From Comamonas sp. GB3 AK4-5 (GTDB lineage: Bacteria; Pseudomonadota; Gammaproteobacteria; Burkholderiales; Burkholderiaceae_C), in the NCBI RefSeq assembly GCF_041320665.1, contig NZ_CP166730.1, positions 1,922,001-1,986,000 of the forward strand: DNA of 64,000 nt, read 5' to 3'. This document shows, piece after piece, positions 36,369-44,701 of this stretch. Each line of letters begins with the position of its first letter. Position 1 is the stretch's first letter. The translations under genes were made by a program, and so were the position numbers. The notes beneath the pieces are model-generated. The model worked only from the letters and a program-made list of their open reading frames with translations, searched no databases and was not told the DNA's origin.

Positions 36369-36729
36369 GGCATCCAGTTCACAAATCGAACCTGTGATCG
36401 GTACGCCTTCGACCACATCTTCGGTCGGGTCTGCGTCGAACATGTCATCGAGCATCGCCTGACCAAGGTGAAGTATCCATTGGACCAATGGGCAGGTCGA
36501 ACGCATGAACCGGATCACCAAGGAGATGACCGTCAAACGCTTCCATTACAACGATCACGCTCAACTGCGTCAGCATTTGGCTGACTTCATCGACGCCTAC
36601 AACTTCGGGCGAAGACTCAAGACGCTCAAGGGTCTGACACCCTACGAATCCATCTGCAAACAGTGGACATCCGAGCCTGAGCGATTCACGATTGATCCGA
36701 TCCACCAAATGCCGAGACTAAACACCTAA
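36369..36729 (+). pseudogene. IS481-family transposase, C-terminal part, frameshifted
   Basis: Continues the broken gene as GIQFTNRTCDRYAFDHIFGRVCVEHVIEHRLTKVKYP, then one extra base near 36478 shifts the frame; the homology goes on as MNRITKEMTVKRFHYNDHAQLRQHLADFIDAYNFGRRLKTLKGLTPYESI. So the gene was damaged twice. Confidence 0.88.
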
Positions 36730-36905
36730 TACTACTTGCCGTTGAAGTGCTACTGTCAGTAAGGCGCTGTTTTCACAGATCGAACCACTCATTCCCCGAT
36801 CGTCGCATTACGCAACGGTGGTCGCACCATCAGTGATGAAGCAGACCGCAACGGCATTTTTTGTCCTACACACATGGCATTCCATAGGAAGACTTAAAGA
36901 TTCTG

Positions 36906-37232
36906 TTACATGTCTTGCGGAGGCTGCTCAGGAAGAAGGGCTTGAATCCTCAGGCGCACTTCATCAGAAGCCTTCCCGTACCTGAACAACAGTTCGGCAA
37001 TTTCATCGTCCGTGTCAGCGTAGAAGAACGCAACAGGAACTCGGAGCACAGCAGCCAGCTTGCGTACAGTCAGCAGGTCAGGTTTGTGGATGCCAAGTTC
37101 ATAGCGATTGATGCGCGTGCTGGCCACGAACGCATCGATTCCCGCTTCAATCCCCAGCATCTTTTGTGACAGCCCCACAGCCAAGCGGGCCTGTTTGAGC
37201 CTCGCGCCCCATTGTTCATCTGCGTCAGACAT
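36906..37232 (-). CDS. XRE-family repressor
   Basis: 108 residues. Cro/CI helix-turn-helix over residues 8-65 (WGARLKQARLAVGLSQKMLGIEAGID...TRINRYELGIHKPDLLTVRKLAAVLRVPVAFFYADTDDEIAELLFRYG). Divergent from the secreted-protein gene at 37347; two palindromes lie in between (37250-37264 and 37284-37298), and two near-identical ones lie before the flagellin gene at 41696. It probably represses itself and both targets. A truncated close paralogue lies at 43565-43757. Confidence 0.92.
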   Translation of the reverse strand: MSDADEQWGARLKQARLAVGLSQKMLGIEAGIDAFVASTRINRYELGIHKPDLLTVRKLAAVLRVPVAFFYADTDDEIAELLFRYGKASDEVRLRIQALLPEQPPQDM

Positions 37233-37249
37233 CTCGCACCTTTAAAAGG

Positions 37250-37298
37250 CTACGAGATTCGTAGTTATGATTTATTCTCGATACTACGAGTTACGTAG
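37250..37298. promoter_or_regulatory. Two 15-bp operator palindromes, repressor/secreted-protein promoter
   Basis: CTACGAGATTCGTAG at 37250-37264 and CTACGAGTTACGTAG at 37284-37298, starts 34 bases apart. They share the arms CTACGA and CGTAG and match the pair at 41526-41608. Position between divergent repressor and target genes is typical of XRE operators. Confidence 0.8.
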
Positions 37299-37346
37299 CT
37301 CTGCTGAGGCAAGAAGCAACTGCCCAGCCCAATAAGAGGACAAAGC

Positions 37347-38954
37347 ATGGTAGTGAGAGAGGGAACGCGCTGGCTCACAGCGCTGGGTGTGTTGGGATTC
37401 GCTGCGGGCGCTTGGGCACAGGCTGTCGGCGCTCGTGAAGGTACTCAACTGGCATCAAGGGTGCATGACTACTACATGGAATGCCACAACCCTGACACTG
37501 AACTGTGCTCCGTTAAAAGCCCTGAGCCGTCGCTGTACATGTACACGGTGCTCACGCCCGACATTCCCTTTGATGACCTAGGGGCGCACTGGGTGGTGGA
37601 TTTGCGCAAGTTCCAACCCACGAAGAGAGCTGTGAAGGTGCTACGTGTAGCGTCCAACATCGGAGAAGTGCATGCCATTCATCTGAAGCTGATTTATGAC
37701 AAAACTGCTTTGGCACATGCCGCACGCAAGCCATCACCAGTCGCCGCTTCAACGTCGCCTCCTGCAGTGCCACAGCCCGCGTTGCCCACGCCAGCCACAA
37801 CGGTTGTGCACAGTGCATCACGGCCCGGTTCGGCACCGACAGCACGTGGTGAAAAATCATCCGAATCAGCTCCGCCTAGTAACGTGGTGCGAACAGGAAA
37901 AGCAGTACCTCCTAACCCATCATCTTCGACGTCGTCCGCCAGGGTTGAGGGAACATCCGTTGAGCAGCCCGATGTGAAAAAGACCAGCACCAAAGCCGCT
38001 GCTGCTTCAACTTCTGAAGCCGCTGCTGCTTTGCCGTCTCCCTGCCTTGATGGAATTTGCCTGGGAGCATCCATCCAGACATTGAACGCACCTTTTGAGC
38101 CTGTGTTGACTTTGGCTGATCAATTGCGCTCTGGCCTCACTTTGCACGGCACTTTGCCTTCAAATGCGGAGGAAAGTTTCAAGCGCATGGAAGCCTTGTA
38201 CCGTAAGGGCGACAAGGAGGGCCTTGAGAAGGAAGCACTGACATGGCCCACATCCTATAACTCCGGGCGTGATCAGCTGCTCAAGAACCTTTTCCATCTG
38301 GTTCAGGCATATGAGTTGGCGGAACAGGCATTGGGAGGAAAACGCAATGCTGATACCGTTGCGCTTGCCATGTACTTTGTGCCCCAGCCAGCAAGCCAAA
38401 AACAAGGCTTTCGAGGCACCGTGAACATCAAAGCCAACCCGATGGGATTCGCGTCTGGGTCAAGCCTGAACTTTGACCTAGGCTTGCCGAAGCTGATGGC
38501 AAAAACCAAGCCGAGATTTTGCGGGGCGTTTCGCCTCGAAGGCTATTACGAAAGCCAATCAGGCGACCCAACCACGATCGCGGTGCAGACCGATAGCGAC
38601 GGCGACTTCAAAGTCATCACCACTCAGCGCTTGTTCACGAACGCCTCCCGGGGCAGCGTGCAGCAACTGCATGAGGAACTGGCGCAGCGCTATGCGCCGG
38701 CCATCAAAGCCAACATCGCTAAGCTGAAAACGGAAGGATCAAGAGTACAGTTGAGTTTCATGCACCCGATCATGATCCAAGGGGTGGGTGCGGGTGCCGA
38801 CGAGGCCAGCAAGCTTTTTCAAGCGCTCTGGCAGCAAGGCTGGATGGACTTCAAAGGCAAGAACGCGGGCTTGCTGGGTGCCATGAATACCATTAGCAAT
38901 CAGAACAAGAGCAGCATTGCAGCTTGCAAGCCAAAGGCACTACCACTGGATTGA
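37347..38954 (+). CDS. Secreted/periplasmic protein of unknown function
   Basis: 535 residues. A Sec signal peptide (MVVREGTRWLTALGVLGFAAGAWAQA, cleavage after AWA or AQA), a short N-terminal domain (about 30-125) with three Cys (ECHNPDTELCSV..., so possible disulfides), a Pro/Ser/Thr/Ala-rich linker (about 130-235), and a C-terminal domain (about 240-535) with paired Cys in SPCLDGICLG and a repeat-poor mixed fold including KRMEALYRKGDKEGLEKEALTWP and RFCGAFRLEGYYES. I do not recognise the family. Start ATG 37347 has GAGGA upstream. Under the operator pair of the XRE repressor, hence probably co-regulated with the flagellin. Confidence 0.75.
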   Translation: MVVREGTRWLTALGVLGFAAGAWAQAVGAREGTQLASRVHDYYMECHNPDTELCSVKSPEPSLYMYTVLTPDIPFDDLGAHWVVDLRKFQPTKRAVKVLRVASNIGEVHAIHLKLIYDKTALAHAARKPSPVAASTSPPAVPQPALPTPATTVVHSASRPGSAPTARGEKSSESAPPSNVVRTGKAVPPNPSSSTSSARVEGTSVEQPDVKKTSTKAAAASTSEAAAALPSPCLDGICLGASIQTLNAPFEPVLTLADQLRSGLTLHGTLPSNAEESFKRMEALYRKGDKEGLEKEALTWPTSYNSGRDQLLKNLFHLVQAYELAEQALGGKRNADTVALAMYFVPQPASQKQGFRGTVNIKANPMGFASGSSLNFDLGLPKLMAKTKPRFCGAFRLEGYYESQSGDPTTIAVQTDSDGDFKVITTQRLFTNASRGSVQQLHEELAQRYAPAIKANIAKLKTEGSRVQLSFMHPIMIQGVGAGADEASKLFQALWQQGWMDFKGKNAGLLGAMNTISNQNKSSIAACKPKALPLD

Positions 38955-39066
38955 TGGCGAGTGGATTCTTCCGTGACTCAAGCCAGGTTCAGTGGAAGTG
39001 ATGCTCGGGTGCATGTTGGCACTGATCAGATCAGAACTTCTACAGATCAGCAGAGCTTTCAGCACC

Positions 39067-39238
39067 GTTCCGGTGTTTGCTGCAAAACGGCTAAGCAGCC
39101 TGCCTGTTGCCGCGATCGCGGCGTCTCATTCTTAGACGAGCCAAGGCGGCGGCCCACTTCACGTTCTAGCTCATGCGCCATACCACGTGCATCTTTCTCT
39201 TCCTGTAGTGCTCGCTGTCGCCATTCGAGCTACTGGAG
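39067..39238 (-). pseudogene. Possible coding remnant, coiled-coil tail
   Basis: In the gap 38955-39344 the only coding-like stretch is a minus-strand frame LEWRQRALQEEKDARGMAHELEREVGRRLGSSKNE... with no start codon and a stop directly upstream. It resembles the charged C-terminal tail of a plasmid mobilisation or replication protein, but this is weak. Otherwise I see nothing in the gap. Confidence 0.25.
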
Positions 39239-39344
39239 GCACAAACGGGAAGGGCCCCTCTTTTGACGGAGAGCCCCTTTGGGAGTTGGTGCCGATCACC
39301 TGACTCAAACACAATATGGAAGTCCCTTTTGTTATGACGCCCAC

Positions 39345-40250
39345 TCAACGTCGTGGCCAAATCATCTCGCCGACGCGGCAGCAAATGAAGGGGTAGCGAT
39401 GCACGGTGAACAGGGCCGTGTCCTCGCCGTCTTGAGTGCCAACGAAGAATAGCCAGGCTTTCTCGGGCTGGCCGGCCTTGCCCTTCACTGCGTCCTTGGC
39501 GATCTCAATTTCCTCCCGTAAGGTGTTGCGTTGCCTGTCAGTCCAGTCAGCCCACATCACGCGAACCTTGTAGAACCTCGTTGGGCGCTCCTCATCTTTC
39601 GGCCACTCGCCTGCATCCAAGGCCCACTCGATGTAGGTGTCCGTTTCGACTGCTGAGCGCCAGCGCAATGCAGCGCAAAACAATCGCGTCGGAGATTGTT
39701 GCCTTTCGATCCCGAAGAAGCCAAGTCCTCGAAACACCGTGGTATAGGTCGAGCCTGGGCAGCCGGGGATTTGCAGCGGCAACTGTGCGCGGTCGTTAGG
39801 GAAGTCCATGAACACACGACAAACCGGACGGATGGTCTTGACCGTGTGGCCGTGATACGACCGGCCGCGCTCGCCGTTGGCACGGGTTCGTGCGCGGCCG
39901 GCTCCCTCACCAGCTCTGGGCACATCCCCTCCAGTTGTAACTGGGCGCTCTTCATCAAAACGGAGACGATTCGGGAATGGAACAGGAAAGCCCTCAGGAG
40001 TACCAACCTGTTCTTTCCTTGCCTTCTTGACCAGCTTTTCTTCACCATCGACACCGCAGGGCTGGATGTGCTTGTTGTCCATCGGGGTGAAGTACGGGCG
40101 CTTCTTGTTAATGTTCTTCCGGTACGAAGCCGGAAAGACTTGAATGCCGCATCCGGGGCATTCGTAGGCATCCTTGTCCACGACTTCCAAGTCCCAAAGC
40201 TGCTCTGCGTCGATGATGTCGCAGGTACGTTTGTCGCGGGCACTATCCAC
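39345..40250 (-). CDS. Putative zinc-ribbon protein of unknown function
   Basis: 301 residues from GTG 40250, which follows AAGGAGAG at good spacing (no nearby in-frame ATG). The N-terminal part has a CoiA-like treble-clef pattern, AYECPGCGIQVFPASYRKNINKKRPYFTPMDNKHIQPCG, with Cys at about 30, 33 and 66. The middle is a low-complexity RAGEGAGRARTRANGERGR linker and the C-terminal half has a Trp-rich domain (YIEWALDAGEWP, RVMWADWTDRQRN). I do not recognise the family. Possibly a nucleic-acid-binding accessory protein of the island. Confidence 0.65.
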   Translation of the reverse strand: MDSARDKRTCDIIDAEQLWDLEVVDKDAYECPGCGIQVFPASYRKNINKKRPYFTPMDNKHIQPCGVDGEEKLVKKARKEQVGTPEGFPVPFPNRLRFDEERPVTTGGDVPRAGEGAGRARTRANGERGRSYHGHTVKTIRPVCRVFMDFPNDRAQLPLQIPGCPGSTYTTVFRGLGFFGIERQQSPTRLFCAALRWRSAVETDTYIEWALDAGEWPKDEERPTRFYKVRVMWADWTDRQRNTLREEIEIAKDAVKGKAGQPEKAWLFFVGTQDGEDTALFTVHRYPFICCRVGEMIWPRR

Positions 40251-40675
40251 TGATTCTCTCCTTACTGTCTTGTCAGGCTCCGGATGGAGCGCAGCCCTAA
40301 GCTAGTTTCTGGCGAAGGTGCCAAGATGTTGATCGATTCGATGCGAGATGGTTCACTTTAAAGATGCGCCAACCCGCGTGCTAGTTGACGCAGACGCCGG
40401 CAGATTTCATTGAAAAGATGATCCGTGAAGTGGTCGGAATCAAAATTCCAATTGATCGGCAAGCTCAATGCTAGGCAGGCATGAAGCCATGCAAGATCGG
40501 GCGGGAACCGTCACCGGACTGATCTCTGTAATTGACCCAAAGCTTCTGTCGAAGCCTCGTTAGAAACCAGCAGCAATCGTCGCAAAGAGGTCAGTTGTGT
40601 TGGTCATGCCTGCAGACTGCTAAAGCGCGCCAGTCGCAAGCATGGAGATGCGCTTATGGCTCCTGATCCATCGCA

Positions 40676-41308
40676 TTACCAAACCCCGTCAATGCTAGGT
40701 GCCTGTAGGGGCACCACAGATTTGGATCCGGAAGGTCCATTGAGACGCCTTGCCAATGGTGGCATGTCTGCGGGTGGCCTCCGATACCAATGTTGGCAGA
40801 CGTCAATGATGTTGAAGAATTCGTGTGATTGGCGGTCGATCAGAGATTCGGTAACGGCTTTGTCGTGATAGCAGAAGAATTCTCCTTCGTGCTGAACCTC
40901 TTCCGCATAATTCTTTCGGTCAGCAAGTGGCTTCTGCAGCATGCGGCGCGGGACATTGAAGTTGCATCCATCCTCAATGAGTGCCTGTCCCAGGATGGGT
41001 GCCATAAAGTCGACGAGCCAGCCATCAACTTCGACCCATGCATGAAAGCCTTTTGTGTCGTAAATCCACTGGTCATTCACTTGGCGACCATAAACGACCA
41101 CCAGGGCGGATTCCTCATCGACCATGAGAGCCATGCTTCCGGCACTGATCGTGGCATCCAAACCATAGTGGTTTCTCAAAAGCAACATGCCTGCCGTCGC
41201 AAAGGTTAGGCATGCGCGGTGCCGAGCCAAGCCGGCCGATTTTATGACGCTATAGATGGTCTGGTAGATGCGTTCGTAGTCTTTAAACGGGAGCGGTGGT
41301 TGGGGCAT
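40676..41308 (-). CDS. DUF2026 family protein, possible cysteine hydrolase
   Basis: 210 residues from ATG 41308 (MPQPPLPFKDYERIYQTIYSVI); an ATG at 41356 gives a longer form. Conserved blocks are RHRACLTFATAGMLLLRNHYGL (Cys), KGFHAWVEVDGWLVDFMAPILG (His and Asp) and VPRRMLQKPL. The Cys-His-Asp order matches the transglutaminase/papain fold, so a hydrolase or transferase role is plausible but unproven. No partner gene is obvious. The 40251-40675 gap upstream shows no gene or clear repeat. Confidence 0.7.
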   Translation of the reverse strand: MPQPPLPFKDYERIYQTIYSVIKSAGLARHRACLTFATAGMLLLRNHYGLDATISAGSMALMVDEESALVVVYGRQVNDQWIYDTKGFHAWVEVDGWLVDFMAPILGQALIEDGCNFNVPRRMLQKPLADRKNYAEEVQHEGEFFCYHDKAVTESLIDRQSHEFFNIIDVCQHWYRRPPADMPPLARRLNGPSGSKSVVPLQAPSIDGVW

Positions 41309-41525
41309 TCTGTGGTGTTGAAAGGCGATGCGATGCCGGCTGAGTCCTGGAAGCACAGGATATTGACCAAGACAGTATGCAGGAGTTGAGAGCTCAGCTG
41401 CACTGATGGCCTTTCCTGGTTTTTTTGCTCCAGGTGCTCTGGCTGGTCATGCTCTTGTGGCTTATCCAGACTCGACCGGAGGTTCCTGGCCGGGCATACG
41501 CTGCGGCTCATTGCATCAGTTTTGA

Positions 41526-41608
41526 CTACGAGATACGTAGTTTTTGCCGCTTTGTTTGCACCTTTGATCTGAGGCTGTGTCACTACCATGATGCTACGAA
41601 TTACGTAG
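41526..41608. promoter_or_regulatory. Two 15-bp operator palindromes upstream of the flagellin gene
   Basis: CTACGAGATACGTAG at 41526-41540 and CTACGAATTACGTAG at 41594-41608. Starts are 68 bases apart, twice the 34-base spacing of the pair at 37250-37298. Sequence just after the second site (GCTTCGGTGAGG) also resembles the region after 37298 (GCTCTGCTGAGG), so the promoters look homologous. Confidence 0.8.
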
Positions 41609-41695
41609 CTTCGGTGAGGAAGCCGCTAGCCACTGGTCTCTCATCAGCTCGTGAACCACCCTCACCAAGACAGCTGGAGCAAAGCACCGTACGCA

Positions 41696-43195
41696 ATGGC
41701 TTTAACGATCAATACCAATACTCCCTCCCTCACTGCGCAGCGGCACTTGGCGCTGTCGGGCACTGTTTTGAGCACCACCATGCAGAGGCTGTCGTCGGGC
41801 TTGCGCGTGAACAGTGCCAAGGACGATGCGGCAGGCTTGGCTATCAGCGAACGCATGAGTACGCAGGTGCGAGGTGTGGGGGTGGCTCGTCGCAACGCCA
41901 ACGATGGCATTTCGTTGTCTCAGACGGCAGAAGGTGCGATGCAAAAGCTCACGGACATCTTGCAGCGTAGTCGAGAGCTAGCGGTGCAGGCCGTAAACTG
42001 GACGAATTCGGCTAGCGACAGACAAGCCCTGGACAGTGAGCGGGAGCAGTTGCTGCAGGAGTTCTCACGCATCGTGAGCACCAGCAATTTCAATGGACAG
42101 AAGCTCATTGATGGCAGCTTTATGGCGCAGACCTTTCAGGTGGGAGCCAATGCCGGAGAGATCATTGGCATGAGTCTGCCTTCGCTACAGGCTCCGGACT
42201 TGGCCGCTGCGATATGGACTGGCAGTTCAGAACGCACATTTACTCGCGGCGATAACGGACTTCCAGCAGGAGACTTGGTTTTGCGTGGCACAGCAATACC
42301 TGTTGCGCAAAACGAAAGCGTTACCTCGATTGCTAAGAAGGTGAACAGCACTGCACTGGAGCCCCAAATCTATGCCGAGGTTGGTGGCACCAGCGCGTGG
42401 GTGATGTTTGGTACTCCAGCCACGTGGCCTGTGGACGTGACGCTCAAGGTGGCTAATGGTGATGCAACCAAGGTGCAAACCGTGGCCTTTACTTGGAACC
42501 CGAGCGATCCAGCCGCGACTCGGAATGCCATCGGAGCCATCAATGCGGTCAGTGGCCAAACGGGTATCCGGGCGACAGGCGTCAATCAGCAAGGCATGGT
42601 GCAGCTAGTCAATGAAACGGAAGAGATCCGGTTGCTCAACGACTCTGCGCCAGGCGTCAACATGTTTGTCAACGACTGGGATGGCAATGCTTTCAGTGCT
42701 TTTGCGAATGCAGCTGGAGCCGGCGGCAATGGTGCCTTTGGCGGACCAAACGACGTGCTGGTGAATGGAACCCTCACACTCATTTCGGAAGAAGAGTTCA
42801 GTGTGAATGGGGGCTATTATGACCAGGATGACAACCAAGTGGGGCCGTTCCCTGATGCAGGAGACTCAAGGCATACCGCCACGCTGTCGGATGCAAAACT
42901 CACCACACCCGCTTTGGCGAGTCGGGCATTGGTCATCTACGATGCTGCGATCAAGCAGGTGAGCCGTGCACGAGTTGATGTAGGCGCAATGCAGTCGCGC
43001 TTTGAATCGGTGGTGAGCAACCTCGGTATCGCTGAAGAAAATACAGCCGCAGCGCGTGGCCGTATCGTGGACGCTGACTACGCGGTGGAAACAGCCAACC
43101 TCAGTCGTACGCAGATCCTGCAGCAGGCAGGCGCGGCCATGGTGGCGCAAGCCAACCAGATTCCGCAAAGCGTGCTGCAGTTGCTTAAGACCTGA
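41696..43195 (+). CDS. fliC: Orphan flagellin
   Basis: 499 residues, starting MALTINTNTPSLTAQRHLALS. The D0/D1 N-terminal region (about 1-140) has RLSSGLRVNSAKDDAAGLAISERM and the C-terminal D1/D0 region (about 415-499) has GAMQSRFESVVSNLGIAEENTAAARGRIVDADYAVETANLSRTQILQQAGAAMVAQANQIPQSVLQLLK, so both coiled-coil ends are complete. The central variable domain (about 150-410) is surface-exposed. No flagellar genes, chaperone or glycosylation genes are near. ATG 41696 is chosen as the family start; the ribosome site is weak. Preceded by two XRE operators. Confidence 0.95.
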   Translation: MALTINTNTPSLTAQRHLALSGTVLSTTMQRLSSGLRVNSAKDDAAGLAISERMSTQVRGVGVARRNANDGISLSQTAEGAMQKLTDILQRSRELAVQAVNWTNSASDRQALDSEREQLLQEFSRIVSTSNFNGQKLIDGSFMAQTFQVGANAGEIIGMSLPSLQAPDLAAAIWTGSSERTFTRGDNGLPAGDLVLRGTAIPVAQNESVTSIAKKVNSTALEPQIYAEVGGTSAWVMFGTPATWPVDVTLKVANGDATKVQTVAFTWNPSDPAATRNAIGAINAVSGQTGIRATGVNQQGMVQLVNETEEIRLLNDSAPGVNMFVNDWDGNAFSAFANAAGAGGNGAFGGPNDVLVNGTLTLISEEEFSVNGGYYDQDDNQVGPFPDAGDSRHTATLSDAKLTTPALASRALVIYDAAIKQVSRARVDVGAMQSRFESVVSNLGIAEENTAAARGRIVDADYAVETANLSRTQILQQAGAAMVAQANQIPQSVLQLLKT

Positions 43196-43564
43196 GTTCA
43201 GCACATGCTCTGTTTCCCATGTCGCCAAGAGAATGTGCCGGGGCGATTCAGAACTGGATTGCGGCATCGGTTGCACTGAGCAGTGCCGCACGACCTATGC
43301 TGACGGTTAGCCGAGCATCTGCTCACCGTAGAGTTTCCATGGCTCCGGGCCATGTTTTCAACCTTGATTCGAGCCAGACTTCACCTTGGTCGCGCTGCAA
43401 TGTAGGTCCCATGCTGGACCCTCGCTTTGAGTTGGCTTTTCGATCGCTGGGGCAGGTTCGCTAAGCGTCTTTCAGACCTCAGTGGCACTCATTCTTGGCT
43501 GCAATTTAGGGGCTGCTCGCAGAGCTAGAGCTGCCACCTAGTTCTACGCGGCTTACCAGCTTAG

Positions 43565-43757
43565 ACAGCTGCCTCAGCGGAGTCGGCTTTCAGTATTTGT
43601 TGGATATGTTGTCTCGTTTCCTGATTGGCGTGTCCGTACTGGAAAAGCAGTTCAGCCACTTCATCGTCGGTGTCTGCATAGAAGAACGCGACAGGGACCG
43701 TAAGCATCATCGCAATTTTGCGCACAGTCAGCAAATCGGGCTTGTGGATGCCTAGGG
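43565..43757 (-). pseudogene. Truncated paralogue of the XRE repressor
   Basis: The minus strand reads LGIHKPDLLTVRKIAMMLTVPVAFFYADTDDEVAELLFQYGHANQETRQHIQQIL..., closely matching residues 45-100 of the repressor at 36906-37232. The N-terminal DNA-binding half is missing; an IS5-type element begins directly at the break. The flanking 43196-43564 shows no gene. Confidence 0.88.
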
Positions 43758-44584
43758 CCTGTTCACGTTAATAGTTGAGTGCATGCTGGAGCACTGAAAA
43801 TCGTGCGCCTGCATGTACATCACTCGCGCTCAGTTCAAACGTATTCGTCACCTACTGCCCAAGCCACACGGCAGTAAATTGATTAGCCACTACAGGTTCC
43901 TCAACGCATTGGCTTATATGGTCAGCAATGGCTGCAAGTGGCGAGCCTTGCCATCCCGATTTGGTCCTTGGCACACGGTATACATGCGTCTGTATCGCTG
44001 GGCTCACAGCGGTGTTCTGGTGCAGGTGCTCAATCACCTGCAACAACAACGACTTAGTCAGTGGGTAGTTCAGGCATTGAGCCTTGACTCCACCATCGTC
44101 AAAGTTCACCCCGATGGCTGTGGCGCTCAGAAAAAAACGGCCCCCAAGCCATAGGCAGAAGTCGGGGAGGCTAGAGTTGCAAGATCCATATGATCGCAGC
44201 CAGCTGCAAAGATGCGCTTGATTGGAGTATGACACCCGGGCAAGCAGGTGACTGTCCAGAGGGCTGCAACCTCATTGATGCAGTTGGGGCTCAGGACAGC
44301 GCGGTGTATCTGCTGATGGATAGTGCCTATGGCAGCGATGAGTTGCGTTCGATGGCCGAGGCAAGAAATCTCATACCAATTGTTCCTGCCCACCTGCAAC
44401 GCAAGAATCCTTGGTTACTGGATAAGCAAAGGTATCGCCAACGCAATGAAGTCGAGCGGTTGTTTCGACGAATCAAAGCGTATCGGCGAGTTTTTACGCG
44501 CTACGACAAGCTGGATGTGATATTTGCCACATTCGTCTCAATGGCCTTGATCTGTGAGCAACTTCGCTAAGGTGAACAGGCCCT
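43755..44584 (+). mobile_element. IS5-family (IS427-like) element, 830 bp
   Basis: Inverted repeats GGGCCTGTTCACGTTA (43755-43770) and TAAGGTGAACAGGCCC (44569-44584), 15 of 16 matching, flanked by TA on both sides as a 2-base target duplication. It carries a disrupted transposase. Confidence 0.88.
43813..44570 (+). pseudogene. IS5-family transposase, frameshift at A-run plus amber codon
   Basis: Frame one (43813-44154) gives MYITRAQFKRIRHLLPKPHGSK...NALAYMVSNGCKWRALPSRFGPWHTVY...LSLDSTIVKVHPDGCGAQKK; after an A7 run near 44130 the homology moves to the frame QKKNGPQAIGRSRGG, where a TAG interrupts, and continues as SCKIHMIAASCKDALDWSMTPGQAGDCPEG...LLMDSAYGSDELR...RNEVERLFRRIKAYRRVFTRYDKL. 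A frameshift at the A-run is normal for IS427 elements, but the TAG is not. Confidence 0.85.
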
Positions 44585-44701
44585 AGGCATATGCACAGTC
44601 CTGTCCCTATCTCACTAGGGCCAGCGTTCTCGCCATCCTTGGTACGCTACGATAGCTTACAACTAGACACTAGCGCCTCAGGGAGCAGGAGGGCCAAAGG
44701 T

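Larger units (their letters stand above)
34142..36729 (+). mobile_element. IS481-family element split by an IS110-family element
   Basis: Ends TAGGTGTTTAGTC (34143 on) and GACTAAACACCTA (to 36728) form inverted repeats. The transposase is interrupted at the codons for VLTDN by the 1600-bp element at 34769-36368, after which the homology resumes with GIQFTNR. Confidence 0.85.

Noticed and set aside
36906-37232. The XRE gene as an antitoxin of a toxin-antitoxin pair
   Set aside because: No overlapping or adjacent small toxin gene; the divergent neighbour is a large secreted protein and the operators recur at the flagellin gene, fitting a repressor instead.
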